20,200 nt of DNA from Hyphochytrium catenoides (lineage: Eukaryota; Sar; Hyphochytriomycetes; Hyphochytriales; Hyphochytriaceae), in assembly GCA_900088475.1 (NCBI GenBank), contig FLMG01003600.1, forward strand, positions 1 to 20,200, given 5' to 3'. The position numbers and the translations under genes are program-made. The notes under the pieces were generated by a model, which saw only the letters and a list, made by a program, of their open reading frames with translations, was not told the DNA's origin and did no database searches. Shown one piece after another: positions 1 to 9,537 of the stretch (its first letter is position 1; each line of letters starts with the position of its first letter).

Positions 1-1
1 G

Positions 2-305
2 TGTGCTGTGCTTCTGTTGGCTCTTATTGCCAACCAAATCTGGAATAACGATGGTGTGTGGATCCAGGGGTACTGGTGTCAGGTAGAAGTAGGTAGAAAT
101 GCTTGCATTGTCGCTACATCAGGTTACCCTTCCTCATTGCTGGTTCTTATGACACTGGCATACTCATTTCTCGGATACTCTAGTTGAAGCCTGGCTGAAC
201 CTGAAATGGGAAGCTGTCCCCAGGACAAGTGTGAACGGAGGGGGCAATGATTTGCTTTTTTATAACAATGATGAGCTGTCGTCCTCCTCCGAGGAATTTG
301 ATTGA
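2..305 (+). CDS. 3' end of a probable membrane protein gene (partial, product unknown)
   Basis: Two exons are inferred. The first enters from outside the window and runs to 53; intron 54-183 starts GTGTGT and ends CTCTAG; the last exon is 184-305 with stop TGA at 303-305. Joined in phase 1, the visible peptide starts with a hydrophobic stretch (AVLLLALIA, probably the end of a membrane helix), continues NQIWNND then VEAWLNLKWEAVPR, and ends in a polar acidic tail, DELSSSSEEFD. That is the look of a multi-pass or tail-exposed membrane protein whose C-terminus faces the cytosol. I do not recognise the family. Alternative: without splicing, the first frame stays open to 184-186 and encodes another hydrophobic segment (SSLLVLMTLAYSFLGYSS), so this splice model is not certain. 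Confidence 0.42.
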
Positions 306-309
306 GCAG

Positions 310-540
310 TTAAAACAGATCATCAAAGGAATGCCATCCTCCTTCAGACACTGGTACGTAGAATGCACGTGGCCATCTCCCTGACAGGAAGGTATAGAAG
401 CTTCTTCGACGAGCCTTTTTTCCCTTCCTCACTGTGCCGAATCGCCCCAGATGGCTTTGAGAAGTCTCAAAAGAAGTGACTCCCGTCTTGGCGGCCGTGG
501 AGTCAACAACTAATAGCATAACATACCACGGGAGGTTCAT
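310..540 (-). CDS. Unidentified open reading frame, 76 codons
   Basis: This ATG-started minus-strand frame (ATG at 538-540, stop at 310-312) is open upstream to base 630, so it could also be the last exon of a longer gene. The peptide begins MNLPWYVMLLVV, has a basic centre (VRKGKKARRRSF) and ends RAFYVPVSEGGWHSFDDLF. It is tail-to-tail with the membrane protein gene, four bases from its stop codon. The composition is protein-like but no family is recognised. No strong 3' splice site that would join it in phase to the other minus-strand frame at 711-923 was found. It may be a chance ORF. Confidence 0.18.
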   Translation of the reverse strand: MNLPWYVMLLVVDSTAAKTGVTSFETSQSHLGRFGTVRKGKKARRRSFYTFLSGRWPRAFYVPVSEGGWHSFDDLF

Positions 541-1637
541 CGTCCGCCATAACTTCACAGTGAACAGGATATCCTCCTCACACCACTCGCCGGCCCTAAT
601 AGACCCAAGAACTCTCCTATCATCGGACCATCATCATTCAAATAGGATGATAGCTGCTGTTGGCTTGCTCGACGAGAGGATCAAAAAAACTCGTTTCATC
701 AACCACCACTCTATCGGTTGTTTGTCACGACCGTTATTATATAACCAGCTCTCTGTACAATTTCCAAGAGGATTCCCCCCTCTTCTGGCCCTCCGAATCG
801 AACGATTGGGCGCGAGATAGATGACGCCGCGTTGAACGTAGTACTAGCGAGAGCGTCCAACAGGTCGTCAAACAATCTCGACAGGGTGTTGATCTTCAGC
901 TCAATTCTCCTCCCGGCCCTCATCAACCCAAAATATGTAGAAGCATATATATACTTTGTCGTGAATCAGTGTCCTCTTAGCGCATCGCTGTTCCGCTGAC
1001 CTAACAAACCCAACAGCAGGAGCACGGCCGAGTAAGGTCTAACCTCCAGATAATATGTCACCACCGCGAACTGTCCAGGAGCTTCTAATTCTGATGATGG
1101 AAAGACGTTGTTGATTTTTCATTCCTATTACCTTCCTTGACCTCCTCCCTCCGCGACAAACTATGGGGCTGACGACTCGTCATTCTGCCACTGGTCTGCT
1201 CCCGCCTTTTCTCATTGTTGTTGCTTCTTCTGCAGCTGCTTCTTGTGGTCCCCCAATAACTTCCTCCTGGTCCTCACCAACTTTCCAACAAGTAAAACCC
1301 TCTCTCCTCCTGCCACTGCTGCTGCCTAATCACCAGTCCGTTTGCTGAGATGTAAGAGAGAGACGGCTGCTTCATCAGCTGCTGCCTGTTCTTCTCTGTT
1401 CTGCCTCCGCTTCTTCATCGTGTTACTTCTTCGTGACAGCAGCAGCGATAACGTCACGCCCAGTTGCTGCTGCTGCTGCTGCCTCGTCAAAGATGCTGCT
1501 GCTGAAGAAGAAATGAATCCTTCCTCCCTTCTTCTTCCCTTGCATTCGATGTTCGTGGTCGTTGTATGCGCTGTGTGGTAAGGGTGTCAGTGTGGAGTTC
1601 AGCAGTGCTGTATCAGCTTCTGTAACTCTCCCGCGGT
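541..1637. other. Intergenic stretch without an assigned gene
   Basis: No confident gene is visible. One minus-strand ORF with an ATG at 921-923 runs to 711 (70 codons, starting MRAGRRIELKINTLSRLF, amphipathic) and matches nothing I recognise. From about 1160 to 1580 the plus strand is rich in CTG, CTT and CCT triplets and gives low-complexity Ser/Leu/Ala/Cys frames on both strands; these look like repeat-driven ORFs rather than genes. Confidence 0.5.
1464..1483. repeat. CTG trinucleotide run inside a CTG/CTT-rich tract
   Basis: The sequence reads TTGCTGCTGCTGCTGCTGCC here, and more scattered GCTGCT, CTTCTT and CAGCAG blocks lie around it between about 1200 and 1520. Translated on the minus strand it gives a run of alanines, in a 74-codon ORF whose ATG falls inside a CCAAT box. 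This is probably a simple-sequence repeat without coding function. Confidence 0.7.
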
Positions 1638-1638
1638 G

Positions 1639-1720
1639 GGCGGCCATTGGCTGCTCGCAGGGAGGTGGCCGCCGTTTGGCCAGCCATTGGTCCCTGCTGG
1701 GCCTCGGGTAGCCAATAGGA
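1639..1720. promoter_or_regulatory. Cluster of three CCAAT boxes with a GC-rich inverted repeat
   Basis: ATTGG (CCAAT on the minus strand) occurs at 1646-1650 and 1686-1690, exactly 40 bases apart, and CCAAT on the plus strand at 1712-1716. The first box overlaps one arm of a perfect inverted repeat, GGCGGCCA at 1639-1646 and TGGCCGCC at 1666-1673. CCAAT boxes in mixed orientation are the known binding sites of the heterotrimer NF-Y and typify eukaryotic promoters. Inference: a promoter, perhaps bidirectional, that could drive a 5'-untranslated exon of the aminotransferase gene or a non-coding transcript. Confidence 0.45.
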
Positions 1721-1834
1721 GGCGTCTAAGAATGTAGAACCACCCACATTGTGTACAAAGTAAGGAATAATCTTATGGTAGACCATTTTGATTCCTAATC
1801 CAGTTGGACGGAATGGGGGTGTTGCAGTAGGTCC

Positions 1835-1864
1835 CTGTCAAAATGACAGTAGAAATGCAATAAA
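1835..1864 (+). terminator. Hairpin plus AATAAA poly(A) signal
   Basis: A perfect inverted repeat CTGTCA-AAA-TGACAG (1835-1849) is followed ten bases later by AATAAA (1859-1864). This could end a plus-strand transcript, but the nearest plus-strand coding stop is at 305, so its owner is unclear. A chance AATAAA is possible. Confidence 0.3.
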
Positions 1865-2076
1865 AGTGGGTTTCACACGGCCATACTGCTTTGGAAATAT
1901 CCAGGTAGCATATTTCACAGTAGTATAAATTGTAAATTATGGGCTAATGTTGTGAATTAACCTCGTTATTACTCGAAGACACACGTTTCACAGCTGTTGC
2001 TCTCTATTTGTTGGTGTCTCTGTTGACACGGAGACTGGGTGAAGAATGACAGGGAGGAGAAGAACTGCAAGCATAC

Positions 2077-2290
2077 CTCCTGTCTCTCTCTCCCTCTGTC
2101 TCTCTCCCTGTCTGTCTTTCTCTAGCTCATCATCCTCTGTATCTCTCCCTTCGTGCTGCCTCTCTTTCTGTCTCTCTCCCTCTCCTGTCTCCGCTCTCTT
2201 GCTCTTTCGCTCTTATTCTCTCTCTCTCTGGCCCCCTCTCCCTCTCCCTCTCTCTCTTTGTCTCTCTCTGTCTCTCTCTCTCTCTCTCTG

Positions 2291-2334
<44 letters not shown>

Positions 2335-2336
2335 GA
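2077..2336. repeat. Long CT/CCT/TCTG pyrimidine microsatellite
   Basis: About 260 bases are almost purely pyrimidine on the plus strand, made of TC, TCCC and TCTG units, most regular from 2240 to 2336. The tract ends in CGACTTTAG at 2334-2342, a textbook 3' splice site context, so it may serve as the polypyrimidine tract of a 5'-UTR intron of the aminotransferase gene. Read on the minus strand it keeps a frame open with Arg-Glu and Arg-Asp dipeptides, an expected by-product of a GA repeat. Confidence 0.9.
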
Positions 2337-2342
2337 CTTTAG

Positions 2343-2734
2343 TCGTCAAAAAGTCCTTGATCATCCGCAGCAGAAAAGCAACAGGAGTGTCCGAAGACCT
2401 TTTCTTGAGCTCAGCCAGAGCCCCACTTCCTAATCTTCGAGCGCTCAATCTACAGCTTTACTTTTTGCAGTCTCAGAACCGGCGAAGCAAGGATACTGCT
2501 CCATCTTTAGATTGCGGCGCTGTCCCCATAGATCATTAGAGAAGAGCTGAAGGCCTTGCACAAGGGTGACGGCGCAGCCAAGAGACAGGGTTAGGAAGAG
2601 AGGCATCATATTCACTCTATTAAGTGTGACTCCGTTGTCGAAAGCGTTAGGGAGCCCTTTCAGGTCCACTTCTCGGTGACATTTATCTAGTGTCGCGGAG
2701 CTGTCTCTACAGCCTTGTGGTAGAGCGCTGAACG
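2343..2734 (+). other. Probable 5' untranslated region of the aminotransferase gene
   Basis: This stretch lies between a candidate splice acceptor (AG at 2341-2342) and the aminotransferase ATG at 2735. It holds one open frame to the stop near 2537 and no recognised protein. The sequence directly before the ATG (GAACG-ATG-G) is an acceptable start context. No TATA box is evident. Confidence 0.3.
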
Positions 2735-4740
2735 ATGGCCACCCGAGGCTCATTTGCCGCTCCAGGAAGCGCAAGCTGTCGTCCTCCCTCATCTCACGCC
2801 AGCAAGGCAGCAGCACAAGCATATTATAGCCAATGCATGTGCTTGGATCCATCTACTACACCGCTTGGCTCCTATGTTCGCCCGCTATTCGCCTTAGAGC
2901 CTGACACAACCTTTATTAACCACGGCTCCTTCGGGGCGTCGCCAACTCCAGGTGAAGTACACTTCGTATACCTTCAACGTTCTCCTTTTCCCTCTTTCAT
3001 GCTCAACTCAAGCTCGTCTTCTCGTTGTCCGTCTTTGTTTCCCCCTCCAAATTCCCGTTTTGGTCTAGCCATTTGCTGACTGATCGTACTCTCGCTCGTG
3101 TCGCTCGTGCATCAGTCATACAAGCTCACGCACAGTTTCTTGGTCGAATGGAGTCCAATCCGGAGAGATTCTTTCGGAGAGAAGCAAAGCCTCTTCTTCG
3201 CTCTGCATTAACCGAGTTAGCCTCCTTCGTGGGCTCTAAGCCAGAGGATATTGTCTTCGTGGCTAACGCCACTACTGGGGTCAACGCCGTGCTTCGCTCC
3301 TTAGATCTTCAGGAGAACGACGAAGTGATTTGCTTGAACCTAGCCTGTAAGAGAGCTATCACTCTCTCTCTTGTTCCCTCTCTCCCCCTCCTCGTCTCTC
3401 TGGCTTTTGCTCTATCGGTCCCGTTCCCCTCTATCGCTTCTAAGTGCTTCTAGCGCGTCTTCTCTTTCCGATATATCCAGCATTACCTCGATTTCTTTTG
3501 CCCTTCTTCTTTGCCGCTTGGTAGTGACTCGTCAGCCTCCTCGTTTGTCGCTCAGGTCCTAATCACTTGCTTTGTCTTCTGCTCTTACGTCGCCGATAGA
3601 TCCAGCAATCAAGAAGACACTTCAGTTTATTTGCTATTATACGCAGGAGTATGTAGAACTGAAAGTAGTGGATGTCCAGCTTCCGCTACCCTCTTATGAA
3701 GATCTCGTCGCTGCAGTCGACCGAGCCATCACGCCTAACACGCGTCTCGCTGTCTTTGACCACATCAGCAGTGGAAGCGGTCTCCTTCTTCCCTTAGAGC
3801 AGCTCATCCGCGTGTGCCATGCTAAGAACGTCCCTGTCCTGGTGGATGGCGCCCACGCCCCCGGTCAGATTCCCTTGAACCTGGAGAGTTTAGGTGCAGA
3901 TTATTACGTTGGAAACTGCTACAAGTGGCTCTTTGCTTCGAAAGGCTGTGCCTTTCTATGGGTTAAGAAGGAGTTTCAGGTAAAAACATGGGAAACCGAG
4001 AGATATTTCAACTCTCATCGTCCTGCTTCGCTTGCGTATCTGCCTGCTGGTTGGGGCTGCTCCCGCTCTCTTGATCTATGCACGTATAAATGCCTTCCTT
4101 GGCGGAACAAATACCCTTTAGCTATCGTACTGGACTGTCACTTGGCCATGGCCCTTGGTCTGGTGGAGTCTTCCGGGATATTGTACTGATAACACCATCT
4201 TTCTTGTCTTTCTAGAGCACCACGAGACCAGTAGTCACAGGTCTCTCGCATGAGAAAGGCTTTGTAGAAGAGTTCCTGGAGCAAGGTTGTCGGGACCAGT
4301 GCGCCTTTCTTTCTCTCCCTACCGCGATGGCCTTTTACCGGGCATTCGGCGTGGACCGCGTCTATGCATACAACTCTTCTTTGGTGCAATGGGCTACTGA
4401 TATGCTGGCTCAAACCTGGAGAACAGAGCCCCTCCTCCCGCCTTCTCAGCGGTGTCCCTTCATGTCCTCCATACGGCTTCCTATTTGCATTCCTGCGAGC
4501 CTAGAATGCAATGAGGAGCAGCAGGAGGTGGTCTGTGAGAAGATAATGGAGCTAATGAGGGAAAGGTACAAAATTTGCGTGTACATCCAGTTCATACAGA
4601 ACCAACTCTACGCAAGAGTCAGTGCCCAGATCTACAATGACAGGGAAGACTACCAGAAGCTGGCTCAAGCAGTTTTGGACGTGACGAAGGGGCATGATAG
4701 CTTAGTTACTCTTTTCTCCAGCTTGTCCGTCAGCTGCTAG
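2735..4740 (+). CDS. PLP-dependent class V aminotransferase, isopenicillin-N-epimerase-like
   Basis: Four exons, 2735-2951, 3116-3346, 3600-3979 and 4216-4740, keep frame at each junction and give 450 residues, a normal length for this fold type I family. Visible landmarks are the substrate-side motif FINHGSFGASP (60-70), a cofactor-phosphate region ANATTGVNAVL (122-132), LNLAYPAIKKT (146-156), the PLP-ring aspartate in VDGAHAPG (D232) and the Schiff-base lysine in GNCYKWLF (K258). Relatives include isopenicillin-N epimerase, cysteine desulfhydrases and ergothioneine-pathway C-S lyases; the substrate cannot be read from sequence. Residues 1-37 have no Asp or Glu and are rich in Ser, Ala, Arg and Pro, which could be an organelle-targeting leader; this is inference. 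The start is the first ATG in frame before the conserved core. AATAAA follows 247 bases after the stop. Its neighbour on the right is convergent. Confidence 0.93.
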
Positions 4741-5482
4741 CGTCTTGGCGCCGTTATCACATATTTTTCTTCCTCTTTCCATGTCTCGTTCTATGAAGCT
4801 CTGTCATGCGAAGAAAAGGGTTCCCTTTGACGCCTTTGGGTTACGATGGAGGTGGAAAAAGAGAAAAAAAAAAGAGGCATCCTTGCGCTCACTTGTCCTT
4901 AGTTCTTTCCCTTTTTACATCTTATTCAGGCTTTGTACACTATTCTCCTGCAACACTTGTCCAATCTTCTAGTCGCCCATGACAGTAAATAAAGTCTCTT
5001 GCGGATTATCTATTAACCTTAGATGATGTTCTCCTTGCCAAGCGGTCTCTATCCTGCAGTTAGTAGCCGGGAAGACCAGGAATCCTGGTAGATGCTCGCC
5101 TCCCGAAAGAGCAGGCCATTATCGCCACGGCTCGTAAGCTCTCCAACTGCCCATATCGGCCATTATAGTCCTCCGTATCCCATTTTTACTCCTTGGGTCA
5201 GTCACTCCTGAGAGTAAGGTTGACTCCCTCTGCCCTTTACCCTATTCTCTCTCTCCCTATACTACTTCGTATCTCTTCTTCTCTCCATCAAATCTTGCTT
5301 GCTTTGTGAGGTATATCAGAGTAAGACAGAGTAGCTGCAATCGGAGCTGTCAGTCTCTCTGTCACACCTTCAGCGTGTGTCTAACTCATTGCAAGCCACC
5401 CTGTGGGGAATTCCCATCCAGTATCTACTAAGACCCTTAACGTCCTTCAAACAGTCGTGTCTTATGAGAAGGTCTATATAGA
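4741..5482. other. Convergent intergenic spacer (3' UTRs)
   Basis: This stretch separates the ends of the aminotransferase (+) and asparaginase (-) genes. Apart from the AATAAA at 4988 it holds pyrimidine-rich patches (5220-5300) and no ORF that looks coding. It is most likely the two 3' untranslated regions. Confidence 0.6.
4988..4993 (+). terminator. AATAAA poly(A) signal for the aminotransferase gene
   Basis: A canonical AATAAA lies 247 bases after the stop codon, on the same strand, in the convergent spacer. No equally good AATAAA is seen for the asparaginase gene on the opposite strand. Confidence 0.6.
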
Positions 5483-8400
5483 TCACTGATGAGCGCCGAC
5501 TTCCTTTTCGGCGTGGGACGACGACGAGGCAGAGCCATCTAGCTGTTTCCTCTTCTTGTGCGGATACTCCTGGCTGTTTATACCACCATGTCGCTTGAGG
5601 AGCTCCCCGCAACCCTAAGAGAACCATGATAGATGGTGTTAGAAAACGAAGACAACAGTTGGTAGAACGTGTTCCCGTACTCACCGCATGGCCGGCAGCT
5701 ATTGCGTCATCCAAAGCGGTGAAACCCATTCGGTCACACACGTTGATACTTAAAACAGCCCTGCTCAGTATGAATTAGATAGGAGGTACTTCGATAAGGA
5801 GGACCACCGTCACAGATAAGGAACTTAAAACACCTGACATCTGATAGTAAGGGTAAGAGCAGCCCAGGCCAATGTCCGAAGAAGAAAGAGGTTTCGAAAA
5901 TGGAGTTCTAGGAACACAGCTGTCGTACGTATGTCAAACGTGTCTAGGACAGGCTAAAGAGTGATGGGAGGAGATATAGAAAAGACGCGAAGCCTTACCC
6001 TCTAGCCAGAAGTAGCTCCATGGCTTTCATATGACCAGTCCGCGCAGCAACATGGAGAGGCGTTCTGCCGTCATAATCTGGTGCGGCGACGTACTGCGGT
6101 GAATGGTCACAGAGCTTTTCCAGCTCTGGAAGATGACCCGCAGCCACGGCGGCGCACATGAGGGTGGGCATGATAGCTTGCTCCACCTGTAGAATTATTG
6201 CAGGATTAGACATAACAGGCGAAAGTAGACACCAGTAAGTTAATTACGATCCACGAGCAGCAACGGTGAAATAAAGACGAAGCTCGAGGTAGAGAGAGGT
6301 CATCGTGAAAGCCACGAGATACACTTAGCAGGCTTGGATTTTCGTGGGAAACCAGCACTGCAGGGAGATAATAGCAGCGGTCGCAGGCTCTAACCCTCTT
6401 CTCTGCTATCCCTAATGACTTGGCTACTGCATCTATAAAGGTCTTGTCCTTGAAGGAAAATCGGTTTACATTCTCCTCGGTAGTCATCTCTCCACGAATG
6501 TTCTTCATCATTTCCCTCTTAACCTGTGTGACGGGGGCCGGGAGCTGGTCGTCATACATACGGACTTTCATAGTGACAAAAGAGAAAAGGAACCAGATTC
6601 ACTTTTAGTCTCCTCCCTACTCGTCTGTTTAAACAGCGCTTTATCCTTACGGCCACATTAGCTCCGTCAATATTCTGTCTCGCTGCCAGCGCCAACGACA
6701 GCATCCTGCCTCTCACTACAATTATAGAGCCTTTTACCTCGTCTATATCATCATATCGCGCCAGAAGGTAGGAAAGCTTCGCCACAGCAGCCTCGCAAGT
6801 CATGTCGTTGCCGCAAAGGACTCCGCACTTAGCCAGAGCATACCCTACCATTGAAAGCATGATGAGCCCACCCAACAATCTTATGAGTGAGCAATAAAGG
6901 CACCAAGATGTCCCCAGACGAAATATGCCGTGCGTGTATCCTATCAACACATAATGGAGAAGCACAATCTCAAGTAGAATGACTAATAGTAAAGCCCAAG
7001 CGCCAGAGAGTTCGACCTGCTGCGACCATTAGGAGTAGAAAGAGCTCTTGAAAGGAAGGCCAGAGATAAGTGCGCTGGCATTGACAAGAAAGCAAAAAGA
7101 AAGCGGTACGGTGGCTCGATTTTTCCTATAACGCTCTTGTACCTGTTGCATAAGCGGTTGCCGCCTTTCCTTTATAGCACTGCGAGATGTTAACGACAAC
7201 TATTCCTCTTTCTGTGGTCTCTTTCATAACCTGCAGAAACTCTTGGCTTTTGTCCGGAGCATTGCCTGCCCCGTAGGACATAAGCACTAGACCCTCCAGA
7301 GGGGGCCGGATGAAGTTTCGGATAATTTTTGTTGTTATGCCGGGGAAGAGCCGTAAAACTGCGACTGAATGATGTGGAGTGGGAAGGTCCGGACGACGGC
7401 CCAGGCGTGGTTGAGGGCAAAGGGATACAGTTAGTGTCAACCAAGATATATGTCGTTCTTAAGAGTTGTGTTCCTTTATCAACAATAGATAACAATGTCG
7501 AGCACCATACAGAAGGAATAGCTGCATGTTAGATTGGTTTTAGGTAAGAGCTCAGAGGTCAGACTGCTAGAAGAGGACTACTGCTTTGGAAGAGCCATGG
7601 AAGCAGCATGGATATTCTATAAGAGCGAGATGGAAGGGCGGCGCCTCGTTCTCTTACCGTTCGGAGAAAGTCTAGGAAAGACCTTGAAAGGCTCATTATC
7701 CGCCTCATTATGAAAGACAAGCGCCCAGTTGACGTTAATATTAATGCCGACCGTGGCGATTGGAGGTAGGTTAGGAGAATCGAAGGCGTCCAACTCTGGA
7801 AAAATAAGGGGCAGATATATGTTAGGTAGCACGGGGAGAGTGGCTTTAGACACAGAAAGGAACTTGGTACAAATGCAGGAAGCCAGGAAGAAACGAGGAA
7901 GAGGAGGATAGGGACGGCTCTTCTGTGCTGGGAACCTGCAGCGCTTCTCTTGGTACAACGGCAACCTCTTAAGAGTTTATTATGGAAGTATACGCAGACT
8001 TCTGGTATCTGTCAAGGACATGGCAGTTGAAAGTAACGATGACCAACACGAAGTTCTTTAGGACGATCAAAATCTTGGGGAAAAGGTCCCCGGGAGAAGT
8101 TAGGCTTAGCTCCTACCTGAAAGTGTCCCGCAATTGTGAGAGCACCTAAAAGGTTGTCAATGCCGTCGCTCTACGGACAAGTATAAGAACTCTGTAGAGA
8201 ACTATGAGGTCGGCAATAAAGAGCACCTTGAGATAGCGACAGTTCACGAAGCAAGCGGACGAAGTGGAGGAGCAGTGCGTACCCCTGGCTGGGAAAGAGG
8301 GATTTGAGACCCAGTCAAAATCACCGTTTTCGCTAGATTTCTGAAGATAAAAGCGAGTCCTGAGGCCGTATATGCCATAGTATCCGTGCCTAGCCAGAAG

Positions 8401-9537
8401 CACCAGCAAGAGATAAGCGGTCACTTCGAGTACTTTGAATAAACGTAGGAGCTAGAAGGTGAAAGAGCCGTTCGAGGGTCAACAGAAGATCCGAAGGACG
8501 TAAGAGGTAGACGACTTTCTGCAGGTGGTGAAGGAGACGTTAAGAGCCACTTATCCTGGAACCCGCCCAGATGAGTCCTGCAGAGGTGGGAATGATTAGG
8601 TAAGCTAGCGTTGGCCCCCGTACCATGGAGGATGACAAAGCCGTCATACTCTTCATAATGACTCTCTAAGTCCTGCGCTATCCGGATCCAATCGGGGTGA
8701 TCCAAGTTGCAGGAGTCCAGGAGCGGATCATATTCAAATATTTTATAGCTGGAGGTTCACCGTCGTTAGCCGCTGGTCTCATTGGCGGATCCTCATCTGC
8801 TGTGCCATCTCTTTGCATTGCATTGTCAACAAACAGAGCAGAGACTCTTACGTCTAGGCAGAAGTAGGCGGTGGCTACAAGGGAAACAAGGAAGAGCAGG
8901 AAGGCGTAGATAGATCAAGGTCAGAGGGTTTAATCCGTACGTTATTCTCTTGTTAAAGCGGGAGAGAGGCATAGTGAGCTCTGTCTTGGGAAGTATTTGG
9001 TCATGGGCCTAACAGACGCCCCAAGGCATCAGTCCATACGGTCGGTTAGACATCACGCTTCTCAGAGAGAGAAGATAGCTGGGCTGCAAGGAGGAGCTGG
9101 GCTGCAAGGAGGAGCTGGGCTGCAAGGAGGACCTACCTGAGGAAGAGAGAAGAGGTAGCTCTGCAAAAAGTCTTTCTTTGGTATGAATCCATTCGGACTG
9201 GCCTGTCGGGTACCAGATAGAGCTGTCAACACATGTCGAGACGGAACTCGCTCCGCGTTCTGATAGGCAATAGGACCGGCTATCACCATATGGGTGAACT
9301 AAGGCGAGGGTCGAAGAGAAAGACTATATGGCACAGCTAGAGACGGATCTGCCCTATATGAACTCGTAAGGACGTCCTCACCATCATTCCTATAGTTCCA
9401 CCAGTGTAGAGGACCAGCACCCGTGCGTGGATCTCAACCTCCTCCGGTAGCGACTCCACTGAGAGTGCCCTCTGACCGGCTGGTCTGGGTGACGGAAGGT
9501 CCAGGGCATTGACTGTTCCCGTACCGTTCGTTTCCAT
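5483..9537 (-). CDS. ASPG: L-asparaginase (type I, cytosolic-like) with C-terminal ankyrin repeats
   Basis: It hydrolyses asparagine to aspartate and ammonia. Fourteen exons: 9382-9537, 9137-9202, 8941-9008, 8624-8748, 8283-8389, 8117-8170, 7936-8008, 7658-7795, 7143-7364, 6738-6844, 6395-6523, 5999-6186, 5685-5748, 5483-5614. All phases agree, giving 542 residues, close to animal ASPG (about 570) and longer than bacterial AnsA (about 340). Landmarks: catalytic threonine in YTGGTIG (T48), substrate site DPLLDSCNL (104-112), HGTDTM (T140, D141), catalytic lysine K212 in GCRCTK, SPNLPP, and NIRGEMTTEEN at the end of the catalytic domain. Ankyrin repeats cover about 421-510, including DGRTPLHVAARTGH. 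A basic patch, HKKRK (518-522), sits in the non-conserved tail. The start is the first in-frame ATG, with A at -3 and G at +4. The 18-residue exon 8117-8170 and 22-residue exon 8941-9008 are easily missed. Confidence 0.95.
9078..9131. repeat. Three perfect copies of an 18-base tandem repeat in an asparaginase intron
   Basis: The unit GCTGGGCTGCAAGGAGGA occurs at 9078-9095, 9096-9113 and 9114-9131 without a mismatch. The array begins (on the transcribed minus strand) at base 6 of intron 9009-9136, so it touches the 5' splice site. Perfect identity means recent expansion or active homogenisation. Confidence 0.97.

Noticed and set aside
1423-1647. 74-codon minus-strand ORF starting MAAHRGR.
   Set aside because: Its ATG lies inside a CCAAT box, and its C-terminal half is produced by the CTG repeat.
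2715-2738. TGGTAGAGCGC, a tRNA D-arm-like word.
   Set aside because: The flanks do not form a D stem, and there is no anticodon or T arm downstream; the aminotransferase start follows immediately.
2445-2852. 135-codon minus-strand ORF with an ATG.
   Set aside because: It is antisense to the first aminotransferase exon and its 5' UTR, and shows no family motif; it is most likely a shadow frame.
8700-8830. Apparent one-base frameshift in asparaginase, where a frame reading DEDPPMRPAANDGEPPAIKY seems to run into the conserved FEYDPLLDS.
   Set aside because: An exon at 8941-9008 (AHDQILPKTELTMPLSRFNKRI) joined to the acceptor CCTCCAG at 8749 gives RITYKIFEYDPLLDS in correct phase and matches AnsA/ASPG; no frameshift is needed.
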